Part shown: positions 32,762 through 42,035 of the stretch, piece by piece
Layout of the letters: the number at the start of each line of letters is the position of its first letter
Numbering within the stretch: position 1 is the first letter of the stretch
Source of the DNA: an uncultured Clostridia bacterium
GTDB taxonomy: Bacteria; Bacillota; Clostridia; Oscillospirales; Ruminococcaceae
DNA length: 64,000 nt
Reading direction: 5' to 3'
NCBI GenBank assembly: GCA_946567425.1
Contig: CAMNXF010000004.1
Coordinates: forward strand, 1-64,000
The notes under the pieces: generated by a model
The model's input: only the letters and a program-made list of their open reading frames with translations
Told to the model about the DNA's origin: nothing
The model's database searches: none
Made by a program: the position numbers and the translations under genes

Positions 32762-34096
32762 TTACAGTATCGGAATATCCGAATTGTCGCACATGACCTC
32801 TTTGGTGAACCTGCTCCACTTGTCAGCGTAACCCTTGTAGCCCATATTCAGCGGCAGCGAGAGCCACGGACTGTGACGGAACGGCGCTAGGCGCTTCATT
32901 ATGTTTCCCGTGGAATACGTCGCGCGCCACGCTCTGTCAGTACCCTGTTCGAGCTGCTCCACGGTCATGCGTTTTGGTTGGAAAACGCAGTGCTGAACAT
33001 CGTACATCGCCCAGTTGCGCTCGATTATCCTGCCCTCGCGTTCAAGCTGATCGTAGTAGCCCATTTTCGGGAACGGCGTAAGTATCGAAAAGCGCGGAAG
33101 GTCTATCTTCGCCTTGATTATCAGCTCGACGGTGCGGTCGAAAACGCTCTCGTCCTCCTCGTCGCCGCCGAACGCGAAGCAGCCCTGAACGAGTATTCCG
33201 TTGTCGTGCAGCTTTTTCATCAGTTCAACGTAGCCGTCGGGCTTGTTTACGCCCTTGTGGATATATTTCTGGCTCTCCTGCGTTATTGACTCGAAGCCGA
33301 TAAGCAAGCCCTTGCAGCCGCTTTTGCGGAACACCCCCATAAGCTCGTCGTCGATACCGACCGAGGAGGTCACAAGCCCAAGCCAGATAATTTTCAGAGG
33401 TATAAGCGCGTTGAAAAGCTCTATCGCGTACTCTCTGTCGGTTATCAGATTAACGTCGGGGAACGTGACGTGCTTGGTGTGGAGCGCCTCTATCTCCGCG
33501 ACGACCTCGTTTACGGGACGTTTGTACACCGTCCTCCCGAACGCCGCAGGGTACGCGCAGAACGTGCAGGTGTGGCAGCAGCCGCGTATTGCCTCGACGG
33601 TCTTGGTGGTGATGTAGCGCTTGGAGTTGAGCAGCTCGCGGCGCGGCGTGGGTCTGCCGACTATCGTGAAATCCTTGTTCTGGCGATAGAATTTTTGATA
33701 ATTTCCGTTCGCGTAATCGTGAATAAACTGCGGGAACGTCTGCTCGGAAAAGCCTGTGAACACAACGTCCGCATGCTGCGCCGCCTCTTCGGGGAGCATT
33801 GACGGATGAACGCCGCCCATAAAAACGGTTTTCCCCCTTTTGCGGAAATAGTCCGCGTAGGCATAGCACCTTGGAGCGGTACCCGTGATACAGGTTATCC
33901 CAATAAGCTCCGCATCTATCTCGAGCGGAATTTTCTCGGCGGTCTCGTCATAAATTTTCACCTCGACGTCAACGTCCTCGGGAATGAGCGCCGCGAGCGT
34001 CGTAAGGGTAAGCGGCGCGTAGTGGAGCGATTTCCCGAAGCTCCCCGAATATCGGTGCATAGCCCCCGCGGGCGCAAGCAAAGCCAGCTTTATCAT
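32762..34096 (-). CDS. B12-binding radical SAM protein 2
   Basis: A 444-residue class B radical SAM enzyme. The N-terminal domain has 'MGGVHPSMLPEEAAQHAD', and the cluster motif is C173-x3-C177-x2-C180 ('RGCCHTCTFC'). The barrel includes 'HVTFPDVNLITDREYAIELF' and 'LLIGFESITQESQKYIHKG'. It differs from protein 1 and groups with the 38961 gene: both have 'YAPLTLTTLAALIPE'/'YPSLTLAVIYSLIPE' and a 'RPVNEVVAEIEAL'/'RPVENVVAEIKSL' segment. GAAAGGAAAA precedes the ATG, which overlaps the GH3 gene by four bases. Substrate unknown. Confidence 0.9.
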   Translation of the reverse strand: MIKLALLAPAGAMHRYSGSFGKSLHYAPLTLTTLAALIPEDVDVEVKIYDETAEKIPLEIDAELIGITCITGTAPRCYAYADYFRKRGKTVFMGGVHPSMLPEEAAQHADVVFTGFSEQTFPQFIHDYANGNYQKFYRQNKDFTIVGRPTPRRELLNSKRYITTKTVEAIRGCCHTCTFCAYPAAFGRTVYKRPVNEVVAEIEALHTKHVTFPDVNLITDREYAIELFNALIPLKIIWLGLVTSSVGIDDELMGVFRKSGCKGLLIGFESITQESQKYIHKGVNKPDGYVELMKKLHDNGILVQGCFAFGGDEEDESVFDRTVELIIKAKIDLPRFSILTPFPKMGYYDQLEREGRIIERNWAMYDVQHCVFQPKRMTVEQLEQGTDRAWRATYSTGNIMKRLAPFRHSPWLSLPLNMGYKGYADKWSRFTKEVMCDNSDIPIL

Positions 34097-35622
34097 TTCG
34101 TTTTCCTTTCAAAGAAATTCTCCCAACCGCCTTTGCTGCTCAGCACGGCGGGTTTTATGTCGCCTATGCGCATTCCGTCGGCGGATAGCTTGTCAATATA
34201 ATTTTTTCGCGGATCGCCCGTTACCCGAACGGCCTCGGCGCAATCGAGCTGCCCCAGCTTGCGGCAGTAGTCGTAGTGATAACCCTCGCGAAGCGCGTTG
34301 TCAAGCGTTTCGTTGGTGATATTCTCACCCGTCGTATACAGGCGGTAGCGCTTTCCGTAAGGCGCAAGCAGACAAAATTCGCCCGAAACGCCGAGCCTTT
34401 TCAGCGTATCGCGGACAAATTCCTCCGTCAGCTTTTCGCCGAACAAATCGGAGGAAACGCCGCCGCGCCGCAGAAAGCGTATTCGCGGCGGTCGGTCGGG
34501 GTAGGTTTCCAGTACCTCAATTATGTCGCCGATACGGTATCTGTAAAAGCCGCCGCCCGTTGTTACGATAAGCTCATATTCGCCGCGTTTCAGTTTTCCA
34601 GCAGTGACGATCTTCCCGTCCGACAGCCGTCGGAACTCGAAGAAATGCGAGTACACGGAGAGCCGTGAGCCGTCCTCGCCGACCAGCGGAAACGACACGA
34701 AACACTCCGTCGCCAGCAAGCCCTTCGGCTGAACGTACACTCCGCGAAAAAGCAATCGCAGCTCCGCGATGTAGTCTGCGGCGCTGCCGTCCGCCCAGCA
34801 GCTGATTATTTTCAGGTCGGGGAATACGCGCTCAAAGCGGTTTTCGGCGGCGTTTTTCAGAAATTCGGCGCGGTCGTTTTCGGGAAGCGTTTTCGAGAGC
34901 GTCACAGCGTGCTCGCGGATATAACCGCAGAGTATCGTCAGAAACGTCGGGTTCCATACGGAAATCAGCGTCAGCGCGCCGCAATTCAGCAGCTGCCGAG
35001 CGGACTCAAAATAAAAACTGTCCATATTCTCGGGGAATTTCACGCTTCCGTCCACCGCGAAAATGCGCCGCATTATGCTCTGCTCGATAAATCCGAAATA
35101 CTCCGCGTCCTCCTCAAAACCGATGGGAATACCCACTTTCGTGCGGCTTTTACCCTCGGTCACTGGAGTTATCGACCAGTAGCTTTTCCCCGCGCGAACC
35201 TCGGGGAGCTTAGTGTAGATATCGCAGAGCCACGGCTTTATCCCGCGCTGAAATTCGCGTTTCAGCGACGGCGTGTACGGTATCAGCTTTTTGCCGCCCG
35301 AAGAGCCGCTCGTGGGCTCGAAGAGCTTTACGCGCTCGCTTGTAAGAACGTTTTCCGCACCGTCCGCCATTGCGCGGATATACGGCTCGTAGTCCTCGTA
35401 TTTCGTCAGCGGAACGCGCTCCGCGAAATCCTTGTAGCAGCGTATTTTATCAAAGCCGTATTTCCGCCCATAGACGGTATCGGAGTTCTTTTTGAGCAGC
35501 GCTTTGAGATATTTCCCTTGAACGCGGCTTACGCTGAGCGGCGAGATGAAGCGTTCGTATTCGTTTTTGTACAGCCGTCTGCAGAGCCCGTTCAGCAGAC
35601 AGCATTCAAGCTCAACGTTCAT
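34093..35622 (-). CDS. GH3-type adenylate-forming amide synthetase
   Basis: A 509-residue member of the GH3 (auxin-responsive promoter) superfamily. These acyl-adenylate enzymes couple a carboxylic acid to an amino-acid amine. Supporting motifs: phosphate loop 'FEPTSGSSGGKKLIPYT' near residue 104, 'LISVWNPTF', and 'TGGGFYRYRIGDIIEV' near 360, the A8-like hinge with the Y-R-x-G-D core. Plants use GH3 to conjugate hormones; bacterial members are scattered and mostly uncharacterised. The ATG overlaps the previous gene by 11 bases without a strong ribosome site, so translation is probably coupled. In this operon it likely forms an amide on a molecule built by the radical SAM enzymes. Confidence 0.85.
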   Translation of the reverse strand: MNVELECCLLNGLCRRLYKNEYERFISPLSVSRVQGKYLKALLKKNSDTVYGRKYGFDKIRCYKDFAERVPLTKYEDYEPYIRAMADGAENVLTSERVKLFEPTSGSSGGKKLIPYTPSLKREFQRGIKPWLCDIYTKLPEVRAGKSYWSITPVTEGKSRTKVGIPIGFEEDAEYFGFIEQSIMRRIFAVDGSVKFPENMDSFYFESARQLLNCGALTLISVWNPTFLTILCGYIREHAVTLSKTLPENDRAEFLKNAAENRFERVFPDLKIISCWADGSAADYIAELRLLFRGVYVQPKGLLATECFVSFPLVGEDGSRLSVYSHFFEFRRLSDGKIVTAGKLKRGEYELIVTTGGGFYRYRIGDIIEVLETYPDRPPRIRFLRRGGVSSDLFGEKLTEEFVRDTLKRLGVSGEFCLLAPYGKRYRLYTTGENITNETLDNALREGYHYDYCRKLGQLDCAEAVRVTGDPRKNYIDKLSADGMRIGDIKPAVLSSKGGWENFFERKTK

Positions 35623-36316
35623 TGAACAGCAGCGCGAGGACGCGCTTTTTCAGTACCGACTTGTCGATTTTCGCAAGGCAAGCCAGATCGTTCCCTATAA
35701 CGTAGTCGGGATTTTTTTCACGGAAAAACGCGATGTCCTTGTTTTTCAGCTCGTGCTCGCCTATATCCGCAACGCCCGTTTTCAGCTTGTCCTTGGTCGA
35801 CGCGTATTCGATAACACCGTTTTCGGGGTTGTATTCGTTCGGGTAAAGCAGCCGCGCGTAAGCGTTGATTATGCGCCGCTCGTATTCGGGCGTTTCGGCG
35901 CGGAAGTTCGGGAAAAATTCCGTCCAGAACAGCGGCATTATGCGGTATGTCTTGTAGCCCTTGCATATCAGGAACCAGTAAAATTCCCCGTATTTCTCGG
36001 CGAACGGAAACCAGAAATTCGCCCAGACCTTAAACAGCTCGATATCGCCCCAATACTCCTTATGGATTATCGTATCGCCTGAGAATATCCCGTTTACGCG
36101 TTTTCCGCCAACATCCAATTCAAGCAGCTTCTGCGTGGTGAAGCCCACAAGCTTGCCCGTTTCCGCGCGCAGCGAAAGACAGTAGTCCTTGTCGAAAAAA
36201 TCGCGGCGGAAAATATCCTCGTCCGTGTTGTCGTAAAACTCGGACATCAGCCTGTACATCGCGGAAATATCGTCCTCGGAATATTCCGATATCGGCAGTA
36301 CCCGTCCTTTAAGCAT
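35612..36316 (-). CDS. GNAT-like protein in the radical SAM operon
   Basis: A 234-residue protein with a possible GNAT fold: N-terminal 'DDISAMYRLMSEFYDNTDED', then 'GKLVGFTTQKLLELDVGGK', 'FSGDTIIHKEYWGDIELF' where the acyl-CoA segment would be, and 'WFLICKGYKTYRIMPLFWTE'. The canonical R-x-x-G-x-G/A loop is not clear, so the assignment is tentative. GGGGAGGAG precedes the ATG, which overlaps the upstream radical SAM gene by eight bases. Rich in aromatics. Likely an acyl transfer step, unproven. Confidence 0.6.
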   Translation of the reverse strand: MLKGRVLPISEYSEDDISAMYRLMSEFYDNTDEDIFRRDFFDKDYCLSLRAETGKLVGFTTQKLLELDVGGKRVNGIFSGDTIIHKEYWGDIELFKVWANFWFPFAEKYGEFYWFLICKGYKTYRIMPLFWTEFFPNFRAETPEYERRIINAYARLLYPNEYNPENGVIEYASTKDKLKTGVADIGEHELKNKDIAFFREKNPDYVIGNDLACLAKIDKSVLKKRVLALLFNER

Positions 36317-37667
36317 TTTTCTCCTCCCCGTTATCCTTTAAACCGAACCTCATTCCCTGTTTCTTGAAAACCTCCTTGCGGAAAAGGGGGTTGTACACAA
36401 GATAGGTCATAAACCTGTACGGCGTGCGCAAATTCGTGTGCGGCTCGAGCGCACGTTTAAATATCGAGCCGAAACTGTTGAAGCGTCTTCGGCAGTCGAA
36501 CGAGACCTCCGTCAGCTCGTCCGCGGTCATATTTTTCGGGATTATGCTCGCGTAGTTGAAACGGTAGTCCTCGTGCAGCCACCATTTGCCGCCGTACAGC
36601 AGCCGCCCCTCGCGCTCCAGTCTTTCATAGAGCGGAGTGTTAGGGTAGGGCATAAGAATGTTGTACGCCGCGAACGTGAACTTGTTCTTTATCGCGAAAT
36701 CGCAAGTCGCCATTATCGATTCAACGGTATCCGAATCGTGACCGACCGTAAATGCCGCCCACGTCTGCAAGCCCCATTTCCGCAGCTGCTCTATCTCCCA
36801 TTTGTACATCTCCGACGAGCCTTTTCTGTTTGTGCCCTTGTTCATCTCGGAAACGCTTTCGGGAGAAATCGACTCGAAACCGATGACCAGCCCCAGACAG
36901 CCGCTTTTCACCATAAGCCGCATAAGCTCCTCATCGTGCAGCATGTCCATGCTCCCTTGGCTCACCCAGCGTATTTTAAGCGGTATCAGCGCGCGGAAAA
37001 GCTCCTTTGCCTTTTCGTGGTCGCAGACGATGTTGTCGTCAACAAAAAACAGCAACTTTCGTTTCTGCGACTTTATCTCCTTAACAACGTCCTCGACGGG
37101 ACGGCAGTAGTGGTGCGCCTTGAAATACACTGACGACGCGCAGAAGCTGCATTTGTGGCTACACCCGCGTGAGAATTGCAGCAGCGTTATCGGCAGATAG
37201 CCCTTGCCCTTGAAGATGTCGCGCCGAGTTATCACATTTATCTGCGGACAGGTCGGCTGAATTACGTCGTAACGCGGCTTAAGCACGCCGTTTCGAAGAT
37301 CGTTCAGCATTGTTTCCCACACGGGTTCCGCGTCTCCGACTATAACGCTGTCGCAGTGCTCACCTACCTCCTCCGGTATAAGCATGGCGTGCATTCCGCC
37401 CATAACGGTCTTTACTCCGCGGCGTCGGAACTCGGCGCTTATCTCGTAAGCTCTCCGCGCCGTGAACGTCTCCACTGTTATCGCGACTAAGTCTGTCGGC
37501 TCGCCGTAGGGGATAGTTTCCATTCGGTCGTCATACATCACGACCTCGATATCGCTCGGAGTGAGCGCCGCAAGTATGCCGAGCTGGAGCGGCTCCATTC
37601 GTCCCTCGTCGATGTACAGGCTGTGTTCGCGCCTGCCTATATTGGGCTTAATCAACGTCAGCTTCAT
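36309..37667 (-). CDS. B12-binding radical SAM protein 3
   Basis: A 452-residue class B radical SAM enzyme: N-terminal 'RMEPLQLGILAALTPSDIEV', 'DDRMETIPYGEPTDLVAITV', 'TVMGGMHAMLIPEEVGEHC'. Cluster motif C169-x3-C173-x2-C176 ('SRGCSHKCSFC'), then 'FFVDDNIVCDHEKAKELF' and 'LVIGFESISPESVSEMNKG'. Closest in wording to proteins 1 and 4, which suggests duplication within the operon. GGGGGAATT precedes the ATG. The first 20 bases overlap the end of the upstream gene. Confidence 0.9.
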   Translation of the reverse strand: MKLTLIKPNIGRREHSLYIDEGRMEPLQLGILAALTPSDIEVVMYDDRMETIPYGEPTDLVAITVETFTARRAYEISAEFRRRGVKTVMGGMHAMLIPEEVGEHCDSVIVGDAEPVWETMLNDLRNGVLKPRYDVIQPTCPQINVITRRDIFKGKGYLPITLLQFSRGCSHKCSFCASSVYFKAHHYCRPVEDVVKEIKSQKRKLLFFVDDNIVCDHEKAKELFRALIPLKIRWVSQGSMDMLHDEELMRLMVKSGCLGLVIGFESISPESVSEMNKGTNRKGSSEMYKWEIEQLRKWGLQTWAAFTVGHDSDTVESIMATCDFAIKNKFTFAAYNILMPYPNTPLYERLEREGRLLYGGKWWLHEDYRFNYASIIPKNMTADELTEVSFDCRRRFNSFGSIFKRALEPHTNLRTPYRFMTYLVYNPLFRKEVFKKQGMRFGLKDNGEEKNA

Positions 37668-38964
37668 TTAAAATTCCCCCTAAAAGCCGCCCCTGTTTCT
37701 TGTGTATCTCCCTGCGCGAAACAAAGTTCGCCAGTACAAAAACAAAAAAGTTTATCGGAATGAAATTCGCGCGGTTGGATAACAGCCGCCTCAGTATGCA
37801 CCCGATCGAATAGAAATCCGTCCGTATTTTCAGGCAGCCGTTTTGCAGCTCCTCGGGCGACATATTTTTTGGCAGAAACGCAGTCTCGCCGTAGCGGTAT
37901 TTGTCGGAAAGCCACCATTTTTTATACCGCAGTCTGCCCTCTTTTTCCATTCGCCCGTAAACTCCCGTGCCTGGCATGGGTATAAGCGGATTGAAATTCG
38001 CAACCGACATTTTGTTTTTCACCGCGAACTCACAGGTCCTTCGGAACACGTCGGGAAAGTCGCCGTCGCACCCGAGTACAAACGTCCCGTAGATGAGCAG
38101 CCCGTGCGAATAAACGCGCCGTATCACATCGGAGTAGTCAGCGGCAGCGTTCGCGGATTTGTGCATTTCGCGCAGACTGTCCGCGTTCAAGCTCTCAAAG
38201 CCCATTAAAACAAGGAAGCAACCCGATTTTTTCATAGCGCGGAGTATTTCGCCGTCGCGCGCCGCATCCATGCTTATCTGACACGCCCAGCGCTTTTTCA
38301 GCGGAGCGATCGCCTTAAAAAGCGACAGCGCAGCCGCTTTGTCCGCGAAAATATTGTCGTCCGCGAAGAAGATTATTTTCTCCCGCATTTGCGAAAGCTC
38401 CTCGGCAACGACTTCAGGCGGCTTGCTGCGGACGCATTTGTACATTGTCTTTATAGAGCAGAAATCGCAGTTGAACTTGCAGCCGCGCGATATCTGATAC
38501 ACTCCTATGCCGTAATAGCTGTGCTTGTAAACGCTCTCGTCAGCGCGCAACGGAGCGATAGGGCGGCTTTCGTCCGAGTAATATTTCCGTTTCGGAGCAC
38601 CGTTTTCACAGTCCGCGAGAAAGTCCTCCCATGCACCCTCCGCGTCGCCGATGATAACCGAATCGGCGTATTTCAGCATTTCGTCGGGCATTACCGCTGC
38701 GTGAAATCCGCCCATTACTATTACATTCTCGGTGGTCTTGTATTTTTTCGAGAGAATATACGCGCGCTTTGCCGTGAACGTTTCCACAGAAAACGCGATA
38801 ATATCCGAGCTTATCTTCTCGGGGAGCTTTTCAACGCGCTCGTCTATAAAGTCTATCTCAAAGCGGCTCGGGGTAAGGCTCTTTATTATCCCGAAGAGCA
38901 GCGGCTTCATCGCGTCGGAGCTTACCCTCTCAAACATATTCACGCGTATAAACGTTATCTTCAC
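37648..38964 (-). CDS. B12-binding radical SAM protein 4
   Basis: A 438-residue class B radical SAM enzyme. It has 'AMKPLLFGIIKSLTPSRFEI', 'IVMGGFHAAVMPDEMLKYAD', cluster C162-x3-C166-x2-C169 ('SRGCKFNCDFC'), 'FFADDNIFADKAAALSLF' and 'LMGFESLNADSLREMHKS'. Start is GTG at 38964 behind AAGGTGA, overlapping the upstream stop by four bases. Its 'VETFTAKRAYILSKKY' segment is shared with proteins 1 and 3. Confidence 0.9.
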   Translation of the reverse strand: MKITFIRVNMFERVSSDAMKPLLFGIIKSLTPSRFEIDFIDERVEKLPEKISSDIIAFSVETFTAKRAYILSKKYKTTENVIVMGGFHAAVMPDEMLKYADSVIIGDAEGAWEDFLADCENGAPKRKYYSDESRPIAPLRADESVYKHSYYGIGVYQISRGCKFNCDFCSIKTMYKCVRSKPPEVVAEELSQMREKIIFFADDNIFADKAAALSLFKAIAPLKKRWACQISMDAARDGEILRAMKKSGCFLVLMGFESLNADSLREMHKSANAAADYSDVIRRVYSHGLLIYGTFVLGCDGDFPDVFRRTCEFAVKNKMSVANFNPLIPMPGTGVYGRMEKEGRLRYKKWWLSDKYRYGETAFLPKNMSPEELQNGCLKIRTDFYSIGCILRRLLSNRANFIPINFFVFVLANFVSRREIHKKQGRLLGGILNEADVD

Positions 38965-40259
38965 TTATTCACCTTGTTTATTCCCAAATATTTGAAGCCG
39001 ATATTAGCGCCGAGCAGAATAAACACATAGGGTTTATTCCGCCACGGCGAACTGACCGTCCGCCCGAACACGCGCCGCCACGTATACGCCTCGCGCCAGA
39101 CACGCCTATAGAGTCTGTCCAACCGCTCGGGAGTGAAATTTTTCGGCTTGAACACCGTGTTATGCTGATTGTAGCGGCTCCAGTCCTCGGTGAGTATGCG
39201 CCCCTGCTTTTTCAGACTGTTGAAAAGCGGCGTTCCGGGGTAGGGGGTCAGCACGGAAAATCGGCACAGGTCAAGACCGAGCCTGTCCACGCGTTTCGGC
39301 AGCGCGAGGATCTCCTTTTCAGTATCGCTGTCGAAGCCGAGTACAAAGCAGCCATTCACCGCTATGCCGTATTTATGTATGCTGGCGATTATTTCCTTGT
39401 ATTTATCGGCTTGATGAAAGCGCTTTGCCGCGCCCTTCAGCGATTGAGAATTAAGCGATTCCAGACCTATCAGCAGTCCTCGGCAGCCGCTTTCGCGCGC
39501 AGCTCGGAGCATTTCGGGGTCGTAACCGATATCGGCGGTAGCGTTCGCCGCCCAGAGTATCTTCAGCGGTTTCAGCGCTCTCATCAGCTTTAAAGCATAC
39601 TCGCGCCGTATAAAAAAATTCGGGTCGTAAAAAACAACCATTTTCGATTTCAGCGACTTTATTTCAGCGACGACGTTCTCCACGGGGCGCGGGTCGCATT
39701 TCCACATCATTCCCATAGAGCAGTAAACGCAGTGATTTGAGCAGCCCCTGTTGGCGGTGACCGCGGGGATCTTCAGCTTTTTTCGCTTGGTAATCTTATC
39801 GCGCGCGGGTATGGGGAACTTCGCAGGGCAAATGTTGAAATTGCGGTACAGCTTTTTCGGCTTGCCGCTCAGAAAATCCGAGATAAACTCGGGTACGGAT
39901 ATTTCGGCGGGTCCCGCTATCACGGTATCGCAGTGCCGTAAAACCTCGTCGGGCAGCGCCGTCGCGTGATAGCCGCCGCACACGACATACGAGCCGCGCC
40001 TGCGGAACTCGGCGCAGTGCTTGTACGCGGTAATGCTCGACGAGGTGTCGAACGATATCATCACCAGACCGTATTTTTCGCGGTCATAGCGCACTCTCTG
40101 CGAGTTTTCGTCAACAACGTCGATACGCTCGAACGCCCCCTCGGGGATAAGCGAATATATTACTGCCAGCGTAAGCGACGGATAGGAGAGCAGACTTGAA
40201 AATCTGCTTCTGTATGAGCGTTCTTTTTCGTTCCACGCGTGGATAAGCAGCAGTTTCAT
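38961..40259 (-). CDS. B12-binding radical SAM protein 5, first gene of the operon
   Basis: A 432-residue class B radical SAM enzyme. The N-terminal domain has 'VVCGGYHATALPDEVLRHC', and the cluster is C173-x3-C177-x2-C180 ('NRGCSNHCVYC'), followed by 'VFYDPNFFIRREYALKLM' and 'LLIGLESLNSQSLKGAAKR'. It belongs with protein 2 rather than with 1, 3 and 4. ATG with GGAGG nine bases upstream and a clear promoter at 40295-40323. It heads eight genes that overlap or nearly touch down to 30398, so all are likely made together. Confidence 0.9.
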   Translation of the reverse strand: MKLLLIHAWNEKERSYRSRFSSLLSYPSLTLAVIYSLIPEGAFERIDVVDENSQRVRYDREKYGLVMISFDTSSSITAYKHCAEFRRRGSYVVCGGYHATALPDEVLRHCDTVIAGPAEISVPEFISDFLSGKPKKLYRNFNICPAKFPIPARDKITKRKKLKIPAVTANRGCSNHCVYCSMGMMWKCDPRPVENVVAEIKSLKSKMVVFYDPNFFIRREYALKLMRALKPLKILWAANATADIGYDPEMLRAARESGCRGLLIGLESLNSQSLKGAAKRFHQADKYKEIIASIHKYGIAVNGCFVLGFDSDTEKEILALPKRVDRLGLDLCRFSVLTPYPGTPLFNSLKKQGRILTEDWSRYNQHNTVFKPKNFTPERLDRLYRRVWREAYTWRRVFGRTVSSPWRNKPYVFILLGANIGFKYLGINKVNK

Positions 40260-40294
40260 CTGTTTTCCTCCGTCAAGATAATTCCTTATTTAAT

Positions 40295-40323
40295 ATTATA
40301 TCATAAAATATCGCACAATGCAA
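40295..40323 (-). promoter_or_regulatory. Promoter of the radical SAM/GH3 operon
   Basis: On the - strand TTGCAT (40323-40318) and TATAAT (40300-40295) with a 17-base spacer, about 36 bases before the ATG at 40259. No cobalamin riboswitch is recognisable between the MATE stop and this gene. Confidence 0.78.
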
Positions 40324-40365
40324 GTGTATTTGAGCATTTTCGACTGTTCCTTTATTTGTGATACG

Positions 40366-41727
40366 CTATCCGTCTTTCGGTAGACGTTTAAGAAAAACAA
40401 TCATACAAGGCAGCGAGATAAGCGCGGTGATAAAGTACGCCAGCGGCTGAGCAGTCTCAATGCCCTTTATTCCCCAAAGCCGCGACAGAATGACGCACAG
40501 CGGTATAAAGACAAGTCCGCTTTGCAGACACGACAGCACCAGCGCGGGAATACTTTTCCCGATACTTTGAAACAGCATATTCACCACCATGGACGCGGGG
40601 AAGAACAGAAGAAATATGCACTGTATCCGCAAGGCTTCGCTGCCTATCTGCACGACCTCGCCTTCGTTTCGGAAAAGCGATATTATCTGCGGCGCAAACG
40701 CGAAGCAGCCCGCGGCGATAACGCCTATCGACGCCATTCCGAGCCCCAGCGTAAACCATGCTCCTTTTTTTACACGCGAATATTTTTTCGCGCCGTAGTT
40801 AAATCCCGAGACGGGCTGAAAGCCCTGTCCTATTCCCAGTCCTATGCTGAATATCAGGCTCGACGTCCTGCCGACATACCCCATAGCCGCTATAGCGGGA
40901 TCGCCGAACGGCTTCGCCTGAGCGTTAAGCACCATGGTCGACGCGCTGTTAAGCCCCTGTCTCGCAAGGCTCGGAAGTCCCGTTAAAACTATGCCCGCCA
41001 AAGTATTGAATTCCCTTGCGATAAAGCGCGGAGAAATTCTGCTCTGCGTTTTTCTGAGCAGAAACATCGACAACAGAATGCCGAACGATATGTACTGCGA
41101 GAGTGCCGTCGCAAGCCCCGCGCCGCTTATTCCCAGATCGAACGCGAATATAAACAGCGGGTCGAGCGCAATATTCAGAACTCCGCCCGCCATAAGACCT
41201 ATCATCGCCAGAGCCGCCTTTCCCTCGTAGCGGAGTATATTGTTAAGCACACAGCTTCCCGTCATAGCGGGCGCGGCGGCGAGTATAAACGTGCAGTAAT
41301 CCACGGCATAAGGCAAGATCGTGTCTGTGCTGCCGAGGAGCAACATAAGCGGTTCGATAAAGACAAGCCCGCCGATCATTATCAGAAAGCCGACAAGCAC
41401 CGCCCAGAAAAACCCCGTCGACGCGAATTGACTCGCCTTTTCATTGTGCTTTGCACCGAGCAGGCGGCTGATGTGACTTCCCGAGCCGTGCCCGAACATA
41501 AACCCGAAAGCCTGAAGAATAGCCATTACGCCGAACACGATGCTTGTCGCGCCGCCGGCGCTGAGCGAAATCCGACTGACAAAATAGGAATCCGCCATAT
41601 TGTATATATTTGTAATGAGCATACTTATAACCGTCGGTATGCCCAGTGATATTATCAGCTTTTCCACGGGCGTTTCGGTCATCTTTTTGTATTGACTGTC
41701 CGCGCCCGCTTCGATTTTCTTCTCCAT
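40366..41727 (-). CDS. MATE family efflux transporter
   Basis: A 453-residue MATE protein with the N-terminal 'LGIPTVISMLITNIYNMADS' helix, 'MFGHGSGSHISRLLGA', and 'GGVLNIALDPLFIFAFDLG' in the middle, about twelve hydrophobic segments in all. GGAGGTAAC precedes the ATG. It is upstream of, and co-oriented with, the radical SAM operon, separated by 106 bases and a separate promoter. Export of that operon's product is possible but only by position. It is not especially similar to the pump at 540. Confidence 0.93.
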   Translation of the reverse strand: MEKKIEAGADSQYKKMTETPVEKLIISLGIPTVISMLITNIYNMADSYFVSRISLSAGGATSIVFGVMAILQAFGFMFGHGSGSHISRLLGAKHNEKASQFASTGFFWAVLVGFLIMIGGLVFIEPLMLLLGSTDTILPYAVDYCTFILAAAPAMTGSCVLNNILRYEGKAALAMIGLMAGGVLNIALDPLFIFAFDLGISGAGLATALSQYISFGILLSMFLLRKTQSRISPRFIAREFNTLAGIVLTGLPSLARQGLNSASTMVLNAQAKPFGDPAIAAMGYVGRTSSLIFSIGLGIGQGFQPVSGFNYGAKKYSRVKKGAWFTLGLGMASIGVIAAGCFAFAPQIISLFRNEGEVVQIGSEALRIQCIFLLFFPASMVVNMLFQSIGKSIPALVLSCLQSGLVFIPLCVILSRLWGIKGIETAQPLAYFITALISLPCMIVFLKRLPKDG

Positions 41728-41790
41728 ATCGTGTTACCTCCGGTTTTTACAGCTCCGTTTTTTTCGCCGCGTGATATTCTTCCATTATAT

Positions 41791-41819
41791 ATTATAACAC
41801 TCCATGGCGGAAACCGCAA
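41791..41819 (-). promoter_or_regulatory. Promoter of the second MATE gene
   Basis: On the - strand TTGCGG (41819-41814) and TATAAT (41796-41791), 17-base spacer. Confidence 0.68.
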
Positions 41820-41916
41820 CAATAATTTACAGTTTTCGTCTTTTTTTGACGTTCACCGGCGGGGAAACCGCTTTTGATGCATGCGGTAAATTTGCGAAAA
41901 ATATTTCACGCTGCTA

Positions 41917-41945
41917 TTTACTTTTGGAAAAAAATGTGTTATAAT
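41917..41945 (+). promoter_or_regulatory. Promoter of cobU-pilT
   Basis: TTTACT (41917-41922) and TATAAT (41940-41945), 17 bases apart, 90 bases before the cobU ATG. The rest of 41728-42035 shows no further structure that I can support. Confidence 0.6.
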
Positions 41946-42035
41946 TATATTAAGAAAATGGTTTTCTCGGCTGAAAACGATTACATTCATCTGTTGCCGA
42001 GCGGCAATTGCCAAAAAAACAGAAGGAGTACCGAA

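Noticed and set aside
40260-42035. Cobalamin riboswitch near the B12-type enzymes or cobU
   Set aside because: The spaces at 40260-40365 and 41728-42035 are too short or lack a recognisable B12-box; only plain promoters are visible.
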